A stretch of 64,000 bases of DNA. Source: Paradesertivirga superstes. GTDB lineage: Bacteria; Bacteroidota; Bacteroidia; Sphingobacteriales; Sphingobacteriaceae. The notes below the pieces were generated by a model, which had not been told where the DNA came from, made no database searches, and worked only from the letters and a program-made list of their open reading frames with translations. The stretch lies in contig NZ_JBBJCN010000012.1 of assembly GCF_037622515.1 (NCBI RefSeq), positions 1-64,000 of the forward strand, given 5' to 3'. Positions within the stretch are counted from its first letter, which is position 1. Every line of letters starts with the position of its first letter. The position numbers and the translations under genes are program-made. This document shows positions 8,859 to 18,245 of the stretch, one piece after another.

Positions 8859-10781
8859 ATGAAAACTACTACAAAGGTTTATGGTCTTTTAGCGGCATTT
8901 ATTTGTAGCTGCTTATTCGCTTCCTTTTTCAATGAGAAGCTGCCCCTTTATAAATTTTCTTACAAAGAAGCGGGTTTAACGGAAAGACAAGCCGCGGCTC
9001 ACTTACTCAGCAGGTTTACTTATGGGCCCAGCGCCGGTGATATCGATAAAGTAGTTGAAACAGGTTTAGAGAAATGGTTTCAGCAGCAGCTTGATGCCAG
9101 GCAATCTGATGCAGAGCTTAATGAAATGTTAAGCGATTTTGACGCGATAAACCTCAGCAACACCGAGGTTGTAAACAAATTTCCTCAGGGAAACCGGGTC
9201 TATCGGATGGCTCAGGCGGATGGCGTTATTAGCAGAGATTCTGTTAATAAGTCGGATAAAAAAGTTTACAGGGCACAACTTGAAGCTTATATGAAGCAAA
9301 AAGGTCTGAGGCCTCAGCAAGAACTTTTCCGGCAGTTCATTAATCAAAAGATTTTGCGTGCCACCTATACCAATAATCAGTTGCAGGAGTTGCTGACAGA
9401 TTTTTGGTTTAACCATTTTAATGTATCGTTAAATAAAAATCAATGCGCAGAGTTTATTCCTGCCTATGAAAGGGATGTCATTCGTCCGAATGTTTTAGGT
9501 CATTTTGAAAATTTATTACTGGCGACAGCAAAATCTCCGGCGATGTTAATGTACCTCGATAATTTCAGCAGTATGGGTATCAATGAAGAAATGAACCAGG
9601 TTGCTATCCCTGGAAGGCCGCAAAATGCAAAATTGCTGCAGAAAAAAAACGCCCGGGGCCTGAATGAAAATTATGCCCGCGAAGTGATGGAGCTGCATAC
9701 AATGGGCGTTGACGGCGGGTATACGCAAAATGATGTAACCCAGGCTGCCCGCGTTCTAACGGGCTGGACCATTTATCCGATGGGAGACCGCGGGTACGGC
9801 CCTCAGATGAAGCAAATGGCTGATAAAACAGGCATGGCAAATTTAGAGAAAAGAGGCTTTGTACACGAGGGTGATTTTTTGTTTGCTGCTAACAGGCATG
9901 ATACAAAGGAGAAAGTTGTTTTAGGTAAAAAATTTGCTGCGGGTGGCGGCTATGAAGAAGGCGTTGAGCTGCTGAAGATGCTCGCCCGTCATCCATCCAC
10001 TGCAAAGTTCATATCTAAAAAAATTGCAGTGCGTTTTGTCAACGATAACCCATCACAAAATTTGGTAGATAAAATGGCCAGCACCTTTACTGCTAAAGAA
10101 GGGGATATAAAACAGGTTTTAATTACCATGGTATCGTCTCCCGAATTTTGGTCAAAGCAAGCATTGCGGGAAAAAACGAAATCACCTTTTGAATTAGCTA
10201 TAAGCGCTGTTAGAAGTTTGGATGCGGAAATAAAGGCACCTTATCAGCTTTACAGCTGGATAAGTAAAATGGGTCAAAAAATGTATTACTATCAGGCACC
10301 TACAGGTTTTCCGGATAAGGGCCAGTATTGGATTAATACCGGGGCATTATTAAACAGAATGAATTTTGGATTGGCCCTGGCCTCACAAAGAATTCCCGGC
10401 GTCAGGATAGACCTCGCAAAGTTAAACCATAACCGGGAACCAGAGAGTGCCGAAGCTGCATTGAAAATATACAGTAGTATAATACTGCCGGAAAGGAATT
10501 TAAACGAAACCATAAAGCGTCTTACACCTATGCTGAACGATCCCAATCTGCTAGTGAAGGTTGAAACAGCTGCAGCTAAAGCGGCGCCCTCAGTTGACAT
10601 GAATTCGATGGTGAATGAGGATGCGGTTATTATGGAACAAAGGCCCGGAAAATTGAATGAAAAACCAAATCAGTCAGGGAAAAAGGATAATACGGCAATG
10701 CAAAGTTTGGCGGGAAATAATTCGATGCTCGCCCAGGTGGTAGGCGTTATTATCGGTTCGCCTGAATATCAACGTAAATAG
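8859..10781 (+). CDS. DUF1800 family exported protein
   Basis: A 640-residue protein with an N-terminal hydrophobic export segment ('VYGLLAAFICSCLFASFF', about 7-24). DUF1800 features are clear: 'HLLSRFTYGPS' near the start, 'LLTDFWFNHFNVSLNK', 'ENYAREVMELHTMGVDGGYTQ' followed by 'DVTQAARVLTGWT', and 'FISKKIAVRFVND'. The function of the family is unknown; its genes are regularly paired with DUF1501 genes, as here (20-base gap). The end is rich in Asn, Ala and Met and probably flexible. The two genes are almost certainly one operon. Confidence 0.88.
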   Translation: MKTTTKVYGLLAAFICSCLFASFFNEKLPLYKFSYKEAGLTERQAAAHLLSRFTYGPSAGDIDKVVETGLEKWFQQQLDARQSDAELNEMLSDFDAINLSNTEVVNKFPQGNRVYRMAQADGVISRDSVNKSDKKVYRAQLEAYMKQKGLRPQQELFRQFINQKILRATYTNNQLQELLTDFWFNHFNVSLNKNQCAEFIPAYERDVIRPNVLGHFENLLLATAKSPAMLMYLDNFSSMGINEEMNQVAIPGRPQNAKLLQKKNARGLNENYAREVMELHTMGVDGGYTQNDVTQAARVLTGWTIYPMGDRGYGPQMKQMADKTGMANLEKRGFVHEGDFLFAANRHDTKEKVVLGKKFAAGGGYEEGVELLKMLARHPSTAKFISKKIAVRFVNDNPSQNLVDKMASTFTAKEGDIKQVLITMVSSPEFWSKQALREKTKSPFELAISAVRSLDAEIKAPYQLYSWISKMGQKMYYYQAPTGFPDKGQYWINTGALLNRMNFGLALASQRIPGVRIDLAKLNHNREPESAEAALKIYSSIILPERNLNETIKRLTPMLNDPNLLVKVETAAAKAAPSVDMNSMVNEDAVIMEQRPGKLNEKPNQSGKKDNTAMQSLAGNNSMLAQVVGVIIGSPEYQRK

Positions 10782-10801
10782 AAATTTTTAAAGCTTATAA
10801 C

Positions 10802-12070
10802 ATGACTTCAAGAAGAGGATTTATAAAAGCCGGTGGCCTGGCTTTATTTGGAATTGGAATAGGAGGAATTCCTGCTTTTTTATCAGAGGCGGTTGCTGCA
10901 ATAAAGGCTCCGGGTCTTTTCCAGCGGAAAAAAGTTTTGGTGTGCATATTCCAGAGAGGCGCAATGGACGGCCTTATGGCGGTTACCCCCTTTACAGACC
11001 AATATCTAAAGGCTGCCCGTCCAACTTTATTTATGTCGGCTGCAAAAGCAGGTAATAACAAACCTTTGCTGGATTTAGACGGGCGATTTGGCTTGCACCC
11101 TTCAATGAATGCTTTTGAGCCCTTATTTCGTGAAAAACGTTTGGCAATCGTCCATGGAATCGGGTCTCCCAATTCAACCCGATCGCATTTTGACGCCCAG
11201 GATTACATGGAATCAGGGACTCCTTTTAATAAAGGAACTGCAAGCGGCTGGTTGAACAGGGCAGTAGGTTTGCTTGGACATGAAGCCGCTACCCCCTTTC
11301 AGGCAGTAAGCTTAACTTCCTCTCTTCCTAGAGCTTTTTACGGAGATAATCCGGCTGTGGCAATAAGCAACTTACAGGATTTTAACATTCAGATGAGAGG
11401 TAACCAATCCGGCGCAAACCGGGTATCAAAAAGTTTTGAAGATCTGTATGATCAGACAAGCTCAGGCTTGTTAAAGGAAACAGGAAAAGAAAGCTTTGAA
11501 GCGATTAAAATGCTTCAAAAAACAGATACAAAAAATTATATACCGGCCAATGGTGCCGTTTATCCGCCCACAGCTCTGGGAAATTCGCTAAAGCAAATAG
11601 CTCAGTTAATTAAAATGGATGTGGGATTGGAAGTCGCTTTTTCTGAATCCGGAGGATGGGATACTCATTTTAATCAGGGAACTGATACAGGAATTTTTGC
11701 CAGGAATGTAAACGATTTGAGCAGTAGTATCATGGCTTTCTGGACAGATATGGGAACCCTTCAGGATGATGTAACACTGATGACCATGACTGAATTTGGA
11801 CGTACTGTACGTCAAAATGGAACCGGAGGTACAGACCACGGACGGGCCTCGTGCAATTTTATTTTAGGGAATGATGTGAAGGGTGGTCTGGTTCATGGAA
11901 ATGTTAAGCCCTTATCTGTAGAAAATCTGGAAGATGGACGTGACCTTTCAGTTACAACTGATTTCCGAAGTGTTTTTAGCGAGGTAGCTGATAAACATTT
12001 GAAGATTAATAATGATAAGATCTTATTCCCGGACTGGAAGGGAGATAAAATAGGGGTAATGAAAACTTAA
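10802..12070 (+). CDS. DUF1501 family protein with Tat signal
   Basis: A 422-residue protein of the DUF1501 family, which belongs to the alkaline-phosphatase/sulfatase-like superfamily. The start 'TSRRGFIKAGGLALFGIG' is a twin-arginine export signal, which implies folding, perhaps with a cofactor or metal, before export. Family marks include 'VCIFQRGAMDGL', 'HPSMNAFEPLF', 'HFDAQDYMESG', 'ESGGWDTHFNQG' and 'TEFGRTVRQNGTGGTDHG', where His and Asp residues may bind metal. It lies 20 bases after its usual partner DUF1800. The substrate is unknown. Confidence 0.88.
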   Translation: MTSRRGFIKAGGLALFGIGIGGIPAFLSEAVAAIKAPGLFQRKKVLVCIFQRGAMDGLMAVTPFTDQYLKAARPTLFMSAAKAGNNKPLLDLDGRFGLHPSMNAFEPLFREKRLAIVHGIGSPNSTRSHFDAQDYMESGTPFNKGTASGWLNRAVGLLGHEAATPFQAVSLTSSLPRAFYGDNPAVAISNLQDFNIQMRGNQSGANRVSKSFEDLYDQTSSGLLKETGKESFEAIKMLQKTDTKNYIPANGAVYPPTALGNSLKQIAQLIKMDVGLEVAFSESGGWDTHFNQGTDTGIFARNVNDLSSSIMAFWTDMGTLQDDVTLMTMTEFGRTVRQNGTGGTDHGRASCNFILGNDVKGGLVHGNVKPLSVENLEDGRDLSVTTDFRSVFSEVADKHLKINNDKILFPDWKGDKIGVMKT

Positions 12071-12155
12071 ATTGGTGCCAATTTTAAGATTGACTTATTA
12101 TAAACAAATTACAAGGTCAAAATCATCGGAAGTTCCACTCTAGCCGAATTAATTT

Positions 12156-12163
12156 TATATTCG
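12156..12163 (+). promoter_or_regulatory. -7 element TATATTCG just before yceH
   Basis: Seven of eight bases match TAnnTTTG. It ends 5 bases before the ATG, so a transcript from here would have almost no leader. No clear -33 TTG is seen. Confidence 0.35.
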
Positions 12164-12168
12164 TACCA

Positions 12169-12822
12169 ATGGATTCTGAACAAAATTTGCCGATACTAGA
12201 TTCAACTGAACAGCGTGTTTTGGGGGCCTTAATGGAGAAGTGTAAAACTACCCCCGACTATTATCCTATGACATTAAATGGGCTTACCGCAGCCTGTAAT
12301 CAAAAGACATCGCGGAAGCCCGTGGTGAATTATGATGAAGAAACCGTAGTACTTGCGCTTAATTCTTTGAAAAAGAGAGGGCTGATATCCACAGCAACGG
12401 GCGGATCCAGTCGTGTGATAAAATACAAGCATAATTTTGCTATTGCATTTCCTGTGCTGCCTTCTGAAGTAGCTATTATTTGTCTGTTGCTTTTACGGGG
12501 ACCCCAAACTCCCGGGGAGTTAAACACGAATTCCGGCAGGTTGTATGAGTTTGAAACTTTGGAAGAAGTGCAAGATGTTTTAGAAAAACTTTCCGCAGGA
12601 GAAATGCCTTATGTTGTTCAGTTACCACGCAGGCCAGGGCAAAAAGAAGTTCGTTATATGCATTTATTGGGTACTAGCCCGGATTTTGACGAAGAGGATT
12701 TGCCCGAAGAACCAGCGAGGAGATCGGTAGGGGAACTCGAAAGCCGTGTTTCAAAACTCGAACAGGATTTAGCCGAAATGAAAGAAGCTTTTGATAAGTT
12801 GATGAAAGAACTGATGGGATAA
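12169..12822 (+). CDS. YceH family protein (DUF480)
   Basis: A 217-residue protein of the YceH/DUF480 family. Landmarks are 'STEQRVLGALMEKCKTTPDYYPMT', 'LNGLTAACNQKTSRKPV', 'VLALNSLKKRGLI' and 'RGPQTPGELNTNSGRLYEF'. These match the two tandem winged-helix modules of the family, followed by a heptad-rich tail (about 187-215, 'ELESRVSKLEQDLAEMKEAF') likely to form a coiled coil. The cellular role of YceH is not established; the fold suggests nucleic-acid binding. The gene stands alone. Confidence 0.9.
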   Translation: MDSEQNLPILDSTEQRVLGALMEKCKTTPDYYPMTLNGLTAACNQKTSRKPVVNYDEETVVLALNSLKKRGLISTATGGSSRVIKYKHNFAIAFPVLPSEVAIICLLLLRGPQTPGELNTNSGRLYEFETLEEVQDVLEKLSAGEMPYVVQLPRRPGQKEVRYMHLLGTSPDFDEEDLPEEPARRSVGELESRVSKLEQDLAEMKEAFDKLMKELMG

Positions 12823-13444
12823 AGACCTGTGCCCAGGGTTGTTCCATTGCTTTGTTAAATTCCCGGAAGTACTATAGAGTAGTTGAAGCGTTCATTTAAG
12901 TGGTTCTGCAGGCGGCTTTATTGATGGACCAGGATGATCCCATGCTATACTAAGTGCAGCGGTTGGTGGGATAGGGGTAATGACCTTTTCCTGGTATCTA
13001 ACCAGCAACGCTTTAATACTGTTAGTGACGATTCCTAACATCTACGAAAGGTTGGTTTACCCGAACCAGAGATCCAGGGGCAGTAAATGTTATGCTGCGG
13101 GAGAAATTGCAATCTTCAGAAGAATCTTACCAGTGATAGCAAGTTCAAAAAACCTTGTCTGTTAAGATTAAATGCCTTTAAGTTTGGATAGTATCTTACA
13201 TTATCATGTAAATATCCTATAATATACTCTTTATCTGCCTGAGTAAATTTGGTAATAAACTAAACCAAAATTATAAACACGTCCTTTAATACCGGAAAAA
13301 TCTAAAAGGTTGGCCTATTAAGAAAGCCCTTACCTGAGGAGGTAGTCGGGACGGAATAAACAGCCCGTAGCAAACGCTCTTGTTGTAAGCTTTGTGTTTC
13401 ATAAAGAATTTAATCTAACCATTGAACCCATTTCTTAAAAAAGA
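12823..13444. other. 622-base intergenic stretch, possible decayed gene(s)
   Basis: No intact gene is convincing. An ATG-started frame at 12980-13165 (61 codons) does not resemble a known family. Two short protein-like stretches on opposite strands are each broken by stops or a shift: a 34-codon plus-strand frame around 13030-13136 reading 'GWFTRTRDPGAVNVMLREKL', and a minus-strand frame around 13120-13262 reading 'ADKEYIIGYLHDNVRYYPNL'. They overlap, so at most one is real. I see no hairpin terminator for yceH here. Confidence 0.4.
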
Positions 13445-14554
13445 ATGAATAAATTTACATTAGATCTGAAAATAGCGGCTCAAATGCCTTCGCGAAAGGA
13501 CTGGAGGATTGGCACTATTGGTTCAGGAGCAATTATTCGGGGCTGCCATCAGGTAGCTTACCGCAATGCAGGCTTTAATTCCTATGGAATAGCCTCTCTC
13601 AGCAGGGCCAGATCAGAGGATGTTGCAAAAGAATTTAACATTCCCAATGTTTATGATTCCTGGCAGCAATTAATTGAGGATAAAAACATAGAGATCCTTG
13701 ATATTGCCGTGCCGCCAGACAAACAACTGGAAATAGTGCGGAAGGCGGTGAAAGAAAACGATCATATTAAAGGAATACTTTGCCAGAAGCCCTTGGCGAT
13801 GAACCTCGAAGAGGCGAATGAAATCGTGATTTTATGCGAGCAGGCAGGAATTAAACTGGCTGTTAACAGCAATATGAGATACGACCAGTCGATAAGGGCA
13901 TTGAAAACCCTGCTCGAGCATAATTACTTTGGCGAAATAGTTCTTGCTACAATCGATATGAGGGCAATACCTCACTGGCAGGAATTTCTTCAACAGTACG
14001 ACCGCCTTGAGATGCTGAATATGGGAATTCACCACATTGATACATTTCGTTACCTTTTCGGTGACCCCGAGAAAGTAACGGCGATAACCAGGAAGGATCC
14101 ACGAACCAAATTTCCTCACATTGACGGGATCACACAATACACTTTTCAATATGCAGACGGGCTGATGGCAACGAGTCTGGACGATGTTTGGGCATGGCAG
14201 GGAGAAGGAACTCAGAAAGACATGTACATCAGATGGCGGGTAGAAGGCCTGGAAGGAATGGCTGTCGGTGAGATCGGCTGGCCTAAATTTCCCGAGAAAG
14301 GTTTAAGTACACTAAAGTTTACCTCACGGAAATTTCCGGATCAATGGATTGAACCATCGTGGGACACGGTGTGGTTTCCCGATGCTTTTGAAGGAACAAT
14401 GGCCTCATTACTGTGCGCTGTTGAAGAAGATAAACTACCAGAAATAAATGGTCGCGACAATCTGCGCACCATGGCGACCATCGATGCGCTTTATTTATCC
14501 ATCAAAGAAGAAAGAACTGTAAAACTATCCGAAACATTACAAACCCTCAAATAA
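13445..14554 (+). CDS. Gfo/Idh/MocA family oxidoreductase
   Basis: A 369-residue NAD(P)-dependent sugar-type dehydrogenase. The Rossmann motif 'GTIGSGAIIRG' lies at about 23-33 and the family's 'EKP' motif appears as 'CQKPLAM', with Gln in place of Glu. The C-terminal half carries the substrate-binding sheet, with 'MGIHHIDTFRYLFGDP' supplying the usual catalytic His/Asp region. Such enzymes oxidise or reduce hydroxyl groups of sugars or inositols; the substrate cannot be told. It is first of four co-directional genes encoding two isomerases and a dioxygenase, 9 bases before the next, so a catabolic or modification operon is likely. Confidence 0.9.
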   Translation: MNKFTLDLKIAAQMPSRKDWRIGTIGSGAIIRGCHQVAYRNAGFNSYGIASLSRARSEDVAKEFNIPNVYDSWQQLIEDKNIEILDIAVPPDKQLEIVRKAVKENDHIKGILCQKPLAMNLEEANEIVILCEQAGIKLAVNSNMRYDQSIRALKTLLEHNYFGEIVLATIDMRAIPHWQEFLQQYDRLEMLNMGIHHIDTFRYLFGDPEKVTAITRKDPRTKFPHIDGITQYTFQYADGLMATSLDDVWAWQGEGTQKDMYIRWRVEGLEGMAVGEIGWPKFPEKGLSTLKFTSRKFPDQWIEPSWDTVWFPDAFEGTMASLLCAVEEDKLPEINGRDNLRTMATIDALYLSIKEERTVKLSETLQTLK

Positions 14555-14563
14555 CCAGTATAA

Positions 14564-15481
14564 ATGATCTCAGTAGGTATTTTTAATGGATACTATCCAT
14601 ACACGCTTGAAGAAACAATCAGCAAAGTAAAAAAAGACGGATTCAATTGTATTCAGCTTGATCTGAGTTTTAAAGATTTCGACCTGAACGACCCGCACAC
14701 CTTACCCCAGACATTGACCATCGAAAAAGCGCGTACCATACGCAATGCTTTCCGCGATGCAAATATTGAAATCGTTGCGATTTCAGGATACACAAATCTT
14801 ATTTCCCCTGACCCTGAAAAAAAGCGTAAGAATATTGAGTATGTAAAAACCTTGTTAAAGTTCGCACGTGAATTTGGAACTCCTTATGTGATTAGTGAAA
14901 CCGGAACATACGAACCAAGCAGCGACTGGGTTTTTCATGAAAGAAATGCTACCGAAGAGGCTTTTCAGGAAATTAAGGCAGTAATTCAGGAACTGGCGGA
15001 ATTTGCCTACACACATGATGCTGTATTCCTGGTAGAAAACTATGTAAACAATGTTATTGGAAGTGTTGATCAATTATTAAGGTTATTCAGTGAAGTAGAT
15101 CATCCGGGACTAGGACTTTTAATGGATCCTACCAACTACTTCAATGGATCCAATATTAAGGATGTTGACGCAAAACTCTACCGGATTTTTAACGCCCTTG
15201 GAGATAAGATAAAGATTGCCCATGCCAAAGATATCAAACAGGCAGAAAGTAATGAAGAAAAACATGCAGCGATTGATGCAGTAGAATCGCATACCTTCCG
15301 TGGTGCCGGTGATGTAGAACTTCCGGCAGCAGGTCTTGGAGTGCTGAACTATGAATTGTATCTAAAACTGCTTTCCAAAAAACATCCAAATATTCCAATT
15401 ATTATCGAGCATTTAGACGAGGAAGATATTCCACGGGCTAAGCGATTTGTGGACGATACATTAAAAGCAATTGGTGCATAA
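14564..15481 (+). CDS. Sugar phosphate isomerase/epimerase (xylose isomerase-like TIM barrel)
   Basis: A 305-residue AP-endonuclease-2/xylose-isomerase-type TIM barrel. Segments typical of the fold are 'VGIFNGYYPYTLEETISKVKKDGF', 'IVAISGYTNLI', 'FLVENYVNN', 'LGLLMDPTNYF', 'KIAHAKDIK' and 'PIIIEHLDEED'. The Glu, Asp, His and Glu residues in the last four would bind a divalent metal. It follows the Gfo/Idh/MocA gene by 9 bases and is presumably co-transcribed. The true substrate is unknown: the family covers keto-sugar isomerases, epimerases and inosose dehydratases. Confidence 0.88.
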   Translation: MISVGIFNGYYPYTLEETISKVKKDGFNCIQLDLSFKDFDLNDPHTLPQTLTIEKARTIRNAFRDANIEIVAISGYTNLISPDPEKKRKNIEYVKTLLKFAREFGTPYVISETGTYEPSSDWVFHERNATEEAFQEIKAVIQELAEFAYTHDAVFLVENYVNNVIGSVDQLLRLFSEVDHPGLGLLMDPTNYFNGSNIKDVDAKLYRIFNALGDKIKIAHAKDIKQAESNEEKHAAIDAVESHTFRGAGDVELPAAGLGVLNYELYLKLLSKKHPNIPIIIEHLDEEDIPRAKRFVDDTLKAIGA

Positions 15482-15562
15482 GATCGGGATATCAGTGTTA
15501 ATCCCTTTTAACGTTTTCGCGGGTTTTGATAGCCCTTAACTATTTACCTAAAATTTAATATC

Positions 15563-16393
15563 ATGAACGACTTGAAATTAAGTATTGAACAGAAAGCTGC
15601 ATACGACCAGGACGGATACCTTATTGTTAAAAACTTTTTAAGCAAAGAAGAAGTCGGTTTACTCTATAACCTGGCCACAAGCGATGATGTGCTGAAAGAT
15701 AAAGCATTTGATTTTAACGACCAATCCGGAAAACGGACAAAGCTTACTCTTTGGTTTACTCCGGGCGATGATGCCTACGGTTTGTTAACGCGTAGTGAAG
15801 CTTTGGTTCAATCTGTACAGGCTTTGCTTGGCCCGGGGGAGGTTTGCCACTTCCACTCAAAATTGATGCAAAAAGAGCCCCAGGTTGGTGGTGCCTGGGA
15901 ATGGCATCAGGATTATGGATATTGGTATAAAAACGGGTTCTTATTCCCTGATGCCATGATTAGTGTAATGCTTGCCCTTACCGAAGCGACTGTAAAGAAT
16001 GGGTGTCTGCAGGTATTGAAAGGTTCACATAAAATAGGACGTTTGGAGCATAGTTTCGCAGGTGAGCAGCAAGGTGCAGATATGGATTTTGTTAACGAGG
16101 CATTGGGTCGTTTCGAGCGTGTGCATGTAGAGCTGGAACCCGGCGATCTGTTGTTTTTCCATAGCAATACATTGCACATGTCTGAAGCAAATACCTCCGA
16201 TAAACCTCGCTGGTCTATGATATCGGCCTACAACCTGAGCTATAATAAACCTTTTCGCGAAAAGAACTTATCATGTATTACGCCGGTACAGACGGTTCCC
16301 AATAATGCTGTAATATCCTCCGATGCTAAGGGATTATCTGCAGACAGAGATTTTCTTCAGAAAGATGATGAAATAACTCTTAAAGTGAAGTAA
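15563..16393 (+). CDS. Phytanoyl-CoA dioxygenase (PhyH) family protein
   Basis: A 276-residue Fe(II)/2-oxoglutarate-type oxygenase. The iron facial triad is visible as His-x-Asp in 'WEWHQDYGYWY' (about 113-117) and the distal His in 'SNTLHMSEAN', with the 2-oxoglutarate-binding Arg in 'SDKPRWSMISAYN'. The start 'QDGYLIVKNFLSKEEV' is typical of PhyH. In a cassette with an oxidoreductase and two isomerases it probably hydroxylates a small sugar-like or secondary metabolite rather than phytanoyl-CoA; that is inference. The 81-base gap upstream has no clear terminator. Confidence 0.88.
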   Translation: MNDLKLSIEQKAAYDQDGYLIVKNFLSKEEVGLLYNLATSDDVLKDKAFDFNDQSGKRTKLTLWFTPGDDAYGLLTRSEALVQSVQALLGPGEVCHFHSKLMQKEPQVGGAWEWHQDYGYWYKNGFLFPDAMISVMLALTEATVKNGCLQVLKGSHKIGRLEHSFAGEQQGADMDFVNEALGRFERVHVELEPGDLLFFHSNTLHMSEANTSDKPRWSMISAYNLSYNKPFREKNLSCITPVQTVPNNAVISSDAKGLSADRDFLQKDDEITLKVK

Positions 16394-16420
16394 TTTATAT
16401 TTGACGTTTAAACTGATACA

Positions 16421-17248
16421 TTGAGATTTAAATTCTTTTGCCCCAGGTGGGGGAGTGAACAGATAAGTTGGGATATATTTTGCCAGAAGGTGAAAAACGA
16501 GGGCTATGATGGTGTGGAATACGGAATTCCTAATGATGTTGCAGTGAATGAACTCGATGAGGCCTGGAATAATTTCGAAAAATACGGCTTAGAGGTTATA
16601 CCTCAGCATTATGGTACCTATGATGCGGAATTCTCAAAGCACTTCAATAATTATGGAGGCTGGCTGGATATGGTACGGCCTTATAGAGCGCTCAAAATTG
16701 ACTCTCAGACCGGGAAGGATTATTTTACTTTCGAAGAAAATAAAAAACTGGTAGATCGGGCAAGCGAACATACACGCCTAACGGGGGTAGAAGTATTCCA
16801 TGAAACGCATCGTAACAAGTTTACATTTGCCTGCCATATTACTGCTGAGTATCTCAGAAAAGTTCCTGAATTAAAGATTACCCTTGATGCATCGCACTGG
16901 GTAAATGTGGCAGAGTCCTTTTTGGAAGATCAACAGCAGGCCATTGAGCTGGCAATCGCCCGAACGGAACATATTCATGCCCGTGTTGGATATCCGGAGG
17001 GTCCGCAGGTTCCCGATCCTGCCGCACCAGAATGGAATGAAGCCCTGCAGCATCATCTAAACTGGTGGGATAAAGTAATCGAGCGCAAACTTTCTGAAGG
17101 CGATGCCCTGATAACTATTACTCCCGAATTTGGCCCGTATCCGTATATGGTACATTTGCCTTATTCGCAGAACCCAATTTCTGATCAGTGGGCGAATAAT
17201 GTTTTTATGATGAACCTGCTCAAAGAGCGGTACAGGAGATTTTATTGA
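16421..17248 (+). CDS. Second sugar phosphate isomerase/epimerase, TTG start
   Basis: A 275-residue TIM-barrel isomerase-like protein, clearly different from the one at 14564. Segments: 'EGYDGVEYGIPNDV', 'EVIPQHYGTYDAEF', 'TGVEVFHETHRNKFTFAC', 'LKITLDASHWV', 'HIHARVGYPEGPQVPDP' and 'ITPEFGPYPYM'. The His/Glu/Asp residues in them form the expected metal site. The start is TTG at 16421; no ATG in frame keeps the first strand 'RFKFFCPRWGSE', so TTG is preferred. It closes the four-gene cassette. Confidence 0.85.
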   Translation: MRFKFFCPRWGSEQISWDIFCQKVKNEGYDGVEYGIPNDVAVNELDEAWNNFEKYGLEVIPQHYGTYDAEFSKHFNNYGGWLDMVRPYRALKIDSQTGKDYFTFEENKKLVDRASEHTRLTGVEVFHETHRNKFTFACHITAEYLRKVPELKITLDASHWVNVAESFLEDQQQAIELAIARTEHIHARVGYPEGPQVPDPAAPEWNEALQHHLNWWDKVIERKLSEGDALITITPEFGPYPYMVHLPYSQNPISDQWANNVFMMNLLKERYRRFY

Positions 17249-17437
17249 AGATGATTTTAAGAGGGTGGAGAAGTTCTTCATCCTTTTTGATTTGATTGAC
17301 TATCTCAGAAAAACTGAATGCTTCAGCACCCTGCAGCTTAAATTGTAAACTGGTAATAATATAACTTCACATTAATTGTACTTGTGAGTGTAAATATTAC
17401 TGACTAGATTTAATAGGTTTTAAACTCTCAATCGCTT

Positions 17438-17716
17438 ATGGATGACTTCTATTCCTCTGAGCTTTTTGTAAAGAACTTTTCAAGCGGATCAAATTATTTT
17501 AAGGTTTCCTATACGGACAGCAGGGGCTTAATCTTGCATGGTTTGGTTAAGCAGGTAAGTCCGGATCACTTTGAGGTTTTGGTTCAGGAAAAGGAAGTTA
17601 TTATTCGTTGCATCAAGGATAAAAATGGCGTGCTTTCCTGTAAGTTAAATAGTTCCGGCAATCCGGAATGGATAGATGGCATTAGCAATGAAGTGGCAAA
17701 AATGGTTAGTAGTTAG
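17438..17716 (+). CDS. Hypothetical 92-residue protein
   Basis: Not recognised. A small soluble protein without signal or membrane segment; its alternating pattern ('NYFKVSYTDSRGLILHGLVKQV', 'FEVLVQEKEVIIRCIKD') suggests a beta-rich fold. Codon use looks like that of neighbouring genes and the frame is clean, so I keep it as a probable gene. It lies 130 bases before the receiver-only response regulator, in the same direction. Confidence 0.5.
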   Translation: MDDFYSSELFVKNFSSGSNYFKVSYTDSRGLILHGLVKQVSPDHFEVLVQEKEVIIRCIKDKNGVLSCKLNSSGNPEWIDGISNEVAKMVSS

Positions 17717-17846
17717 GTTGTCGGTTAAACAATCCATTTTTAGTTTAATTCATACAATTACTTATTTATTACATCCCTTTAAAGAGCCCTGGTAAGCATT
17801 ATTTTCTGGCACCGAATTGGTTAGGATATGTATCTAAATTGAGGAT

Positions 17847-18245
17847 ATGTACAAGATATTTGTAATAGACGACTGTCCCCTTAACCTGGTTTTAGCGAAA
17901 ATAATAATCAAGAAACATGGGTTTTTTACGGCTACCTGCTTTTCAGAAGCACAGTTAGCCCTGGATTATATTGCTTGTAATCAAAACGATTCCATAAACT
18001 TACCAGACGTAATCTTGCTGGATCTGAACATGCCTGTCATGGATGGGTGGCAGTTTCTTGCTAAGTTTGAAGAACAATTACCCTTAGTGAAGGTAATTGG
18101 CGTTTACATGTTATCATCGTCTACGGACCTCAGAGACGTTCAGCGTGCAAAGCAATACCAATCGGTGAAAGAATTTTTCACAAAACCTTTAAGTACTGAA
18201 ATGCTTAACGAAATTATGATTTCGAGCTTGGCAACAGCCAGTTAA
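17847..18245 (+). CDS. Receiver-only response regulator (CheY-like)
   Basis: A 132-residue single receiver domain with no output domain. Acidic pair Asp8-Asp9 in 'VIDDCP', phosphoacceptor Asp59 in 'VILLDLNMPVMDGW', the Ser of 'YMLSSSTD' and the conserved Lys in 'EFFTKPLS' are all present, so it should be phosphorylated by a histidine kinase and signal by protein-protein contact. No kinase gene is adjacent. Single receivers of this kind are abundant in Sphingobacteriaceae. Confidence 0.92.
   Translation: MYKIFVIDDCPLNLVLAKIIIKKHGFFTATCFSEAQLALDYIACNQNDSINLPDVILLDLNMPVMDGWQFLAKFEEQLPLVKVIGVYMLSSSTDLRDVQRAKQYQSVKEFFTKPLSTEMLNEIMISSLATAS

Noticed and set aside
9604..9840. Minus-strand frame inside the DUF1800 gene
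   Set aside because: Shadow of the well-supported DUF1800 coding frame.
12980..13165. 61-codon plus-strand frame as a gene
   Set aside because: No hydrophobic or motif pattern, and codon use unlike neighbours; kept only as part of the intergenic note.
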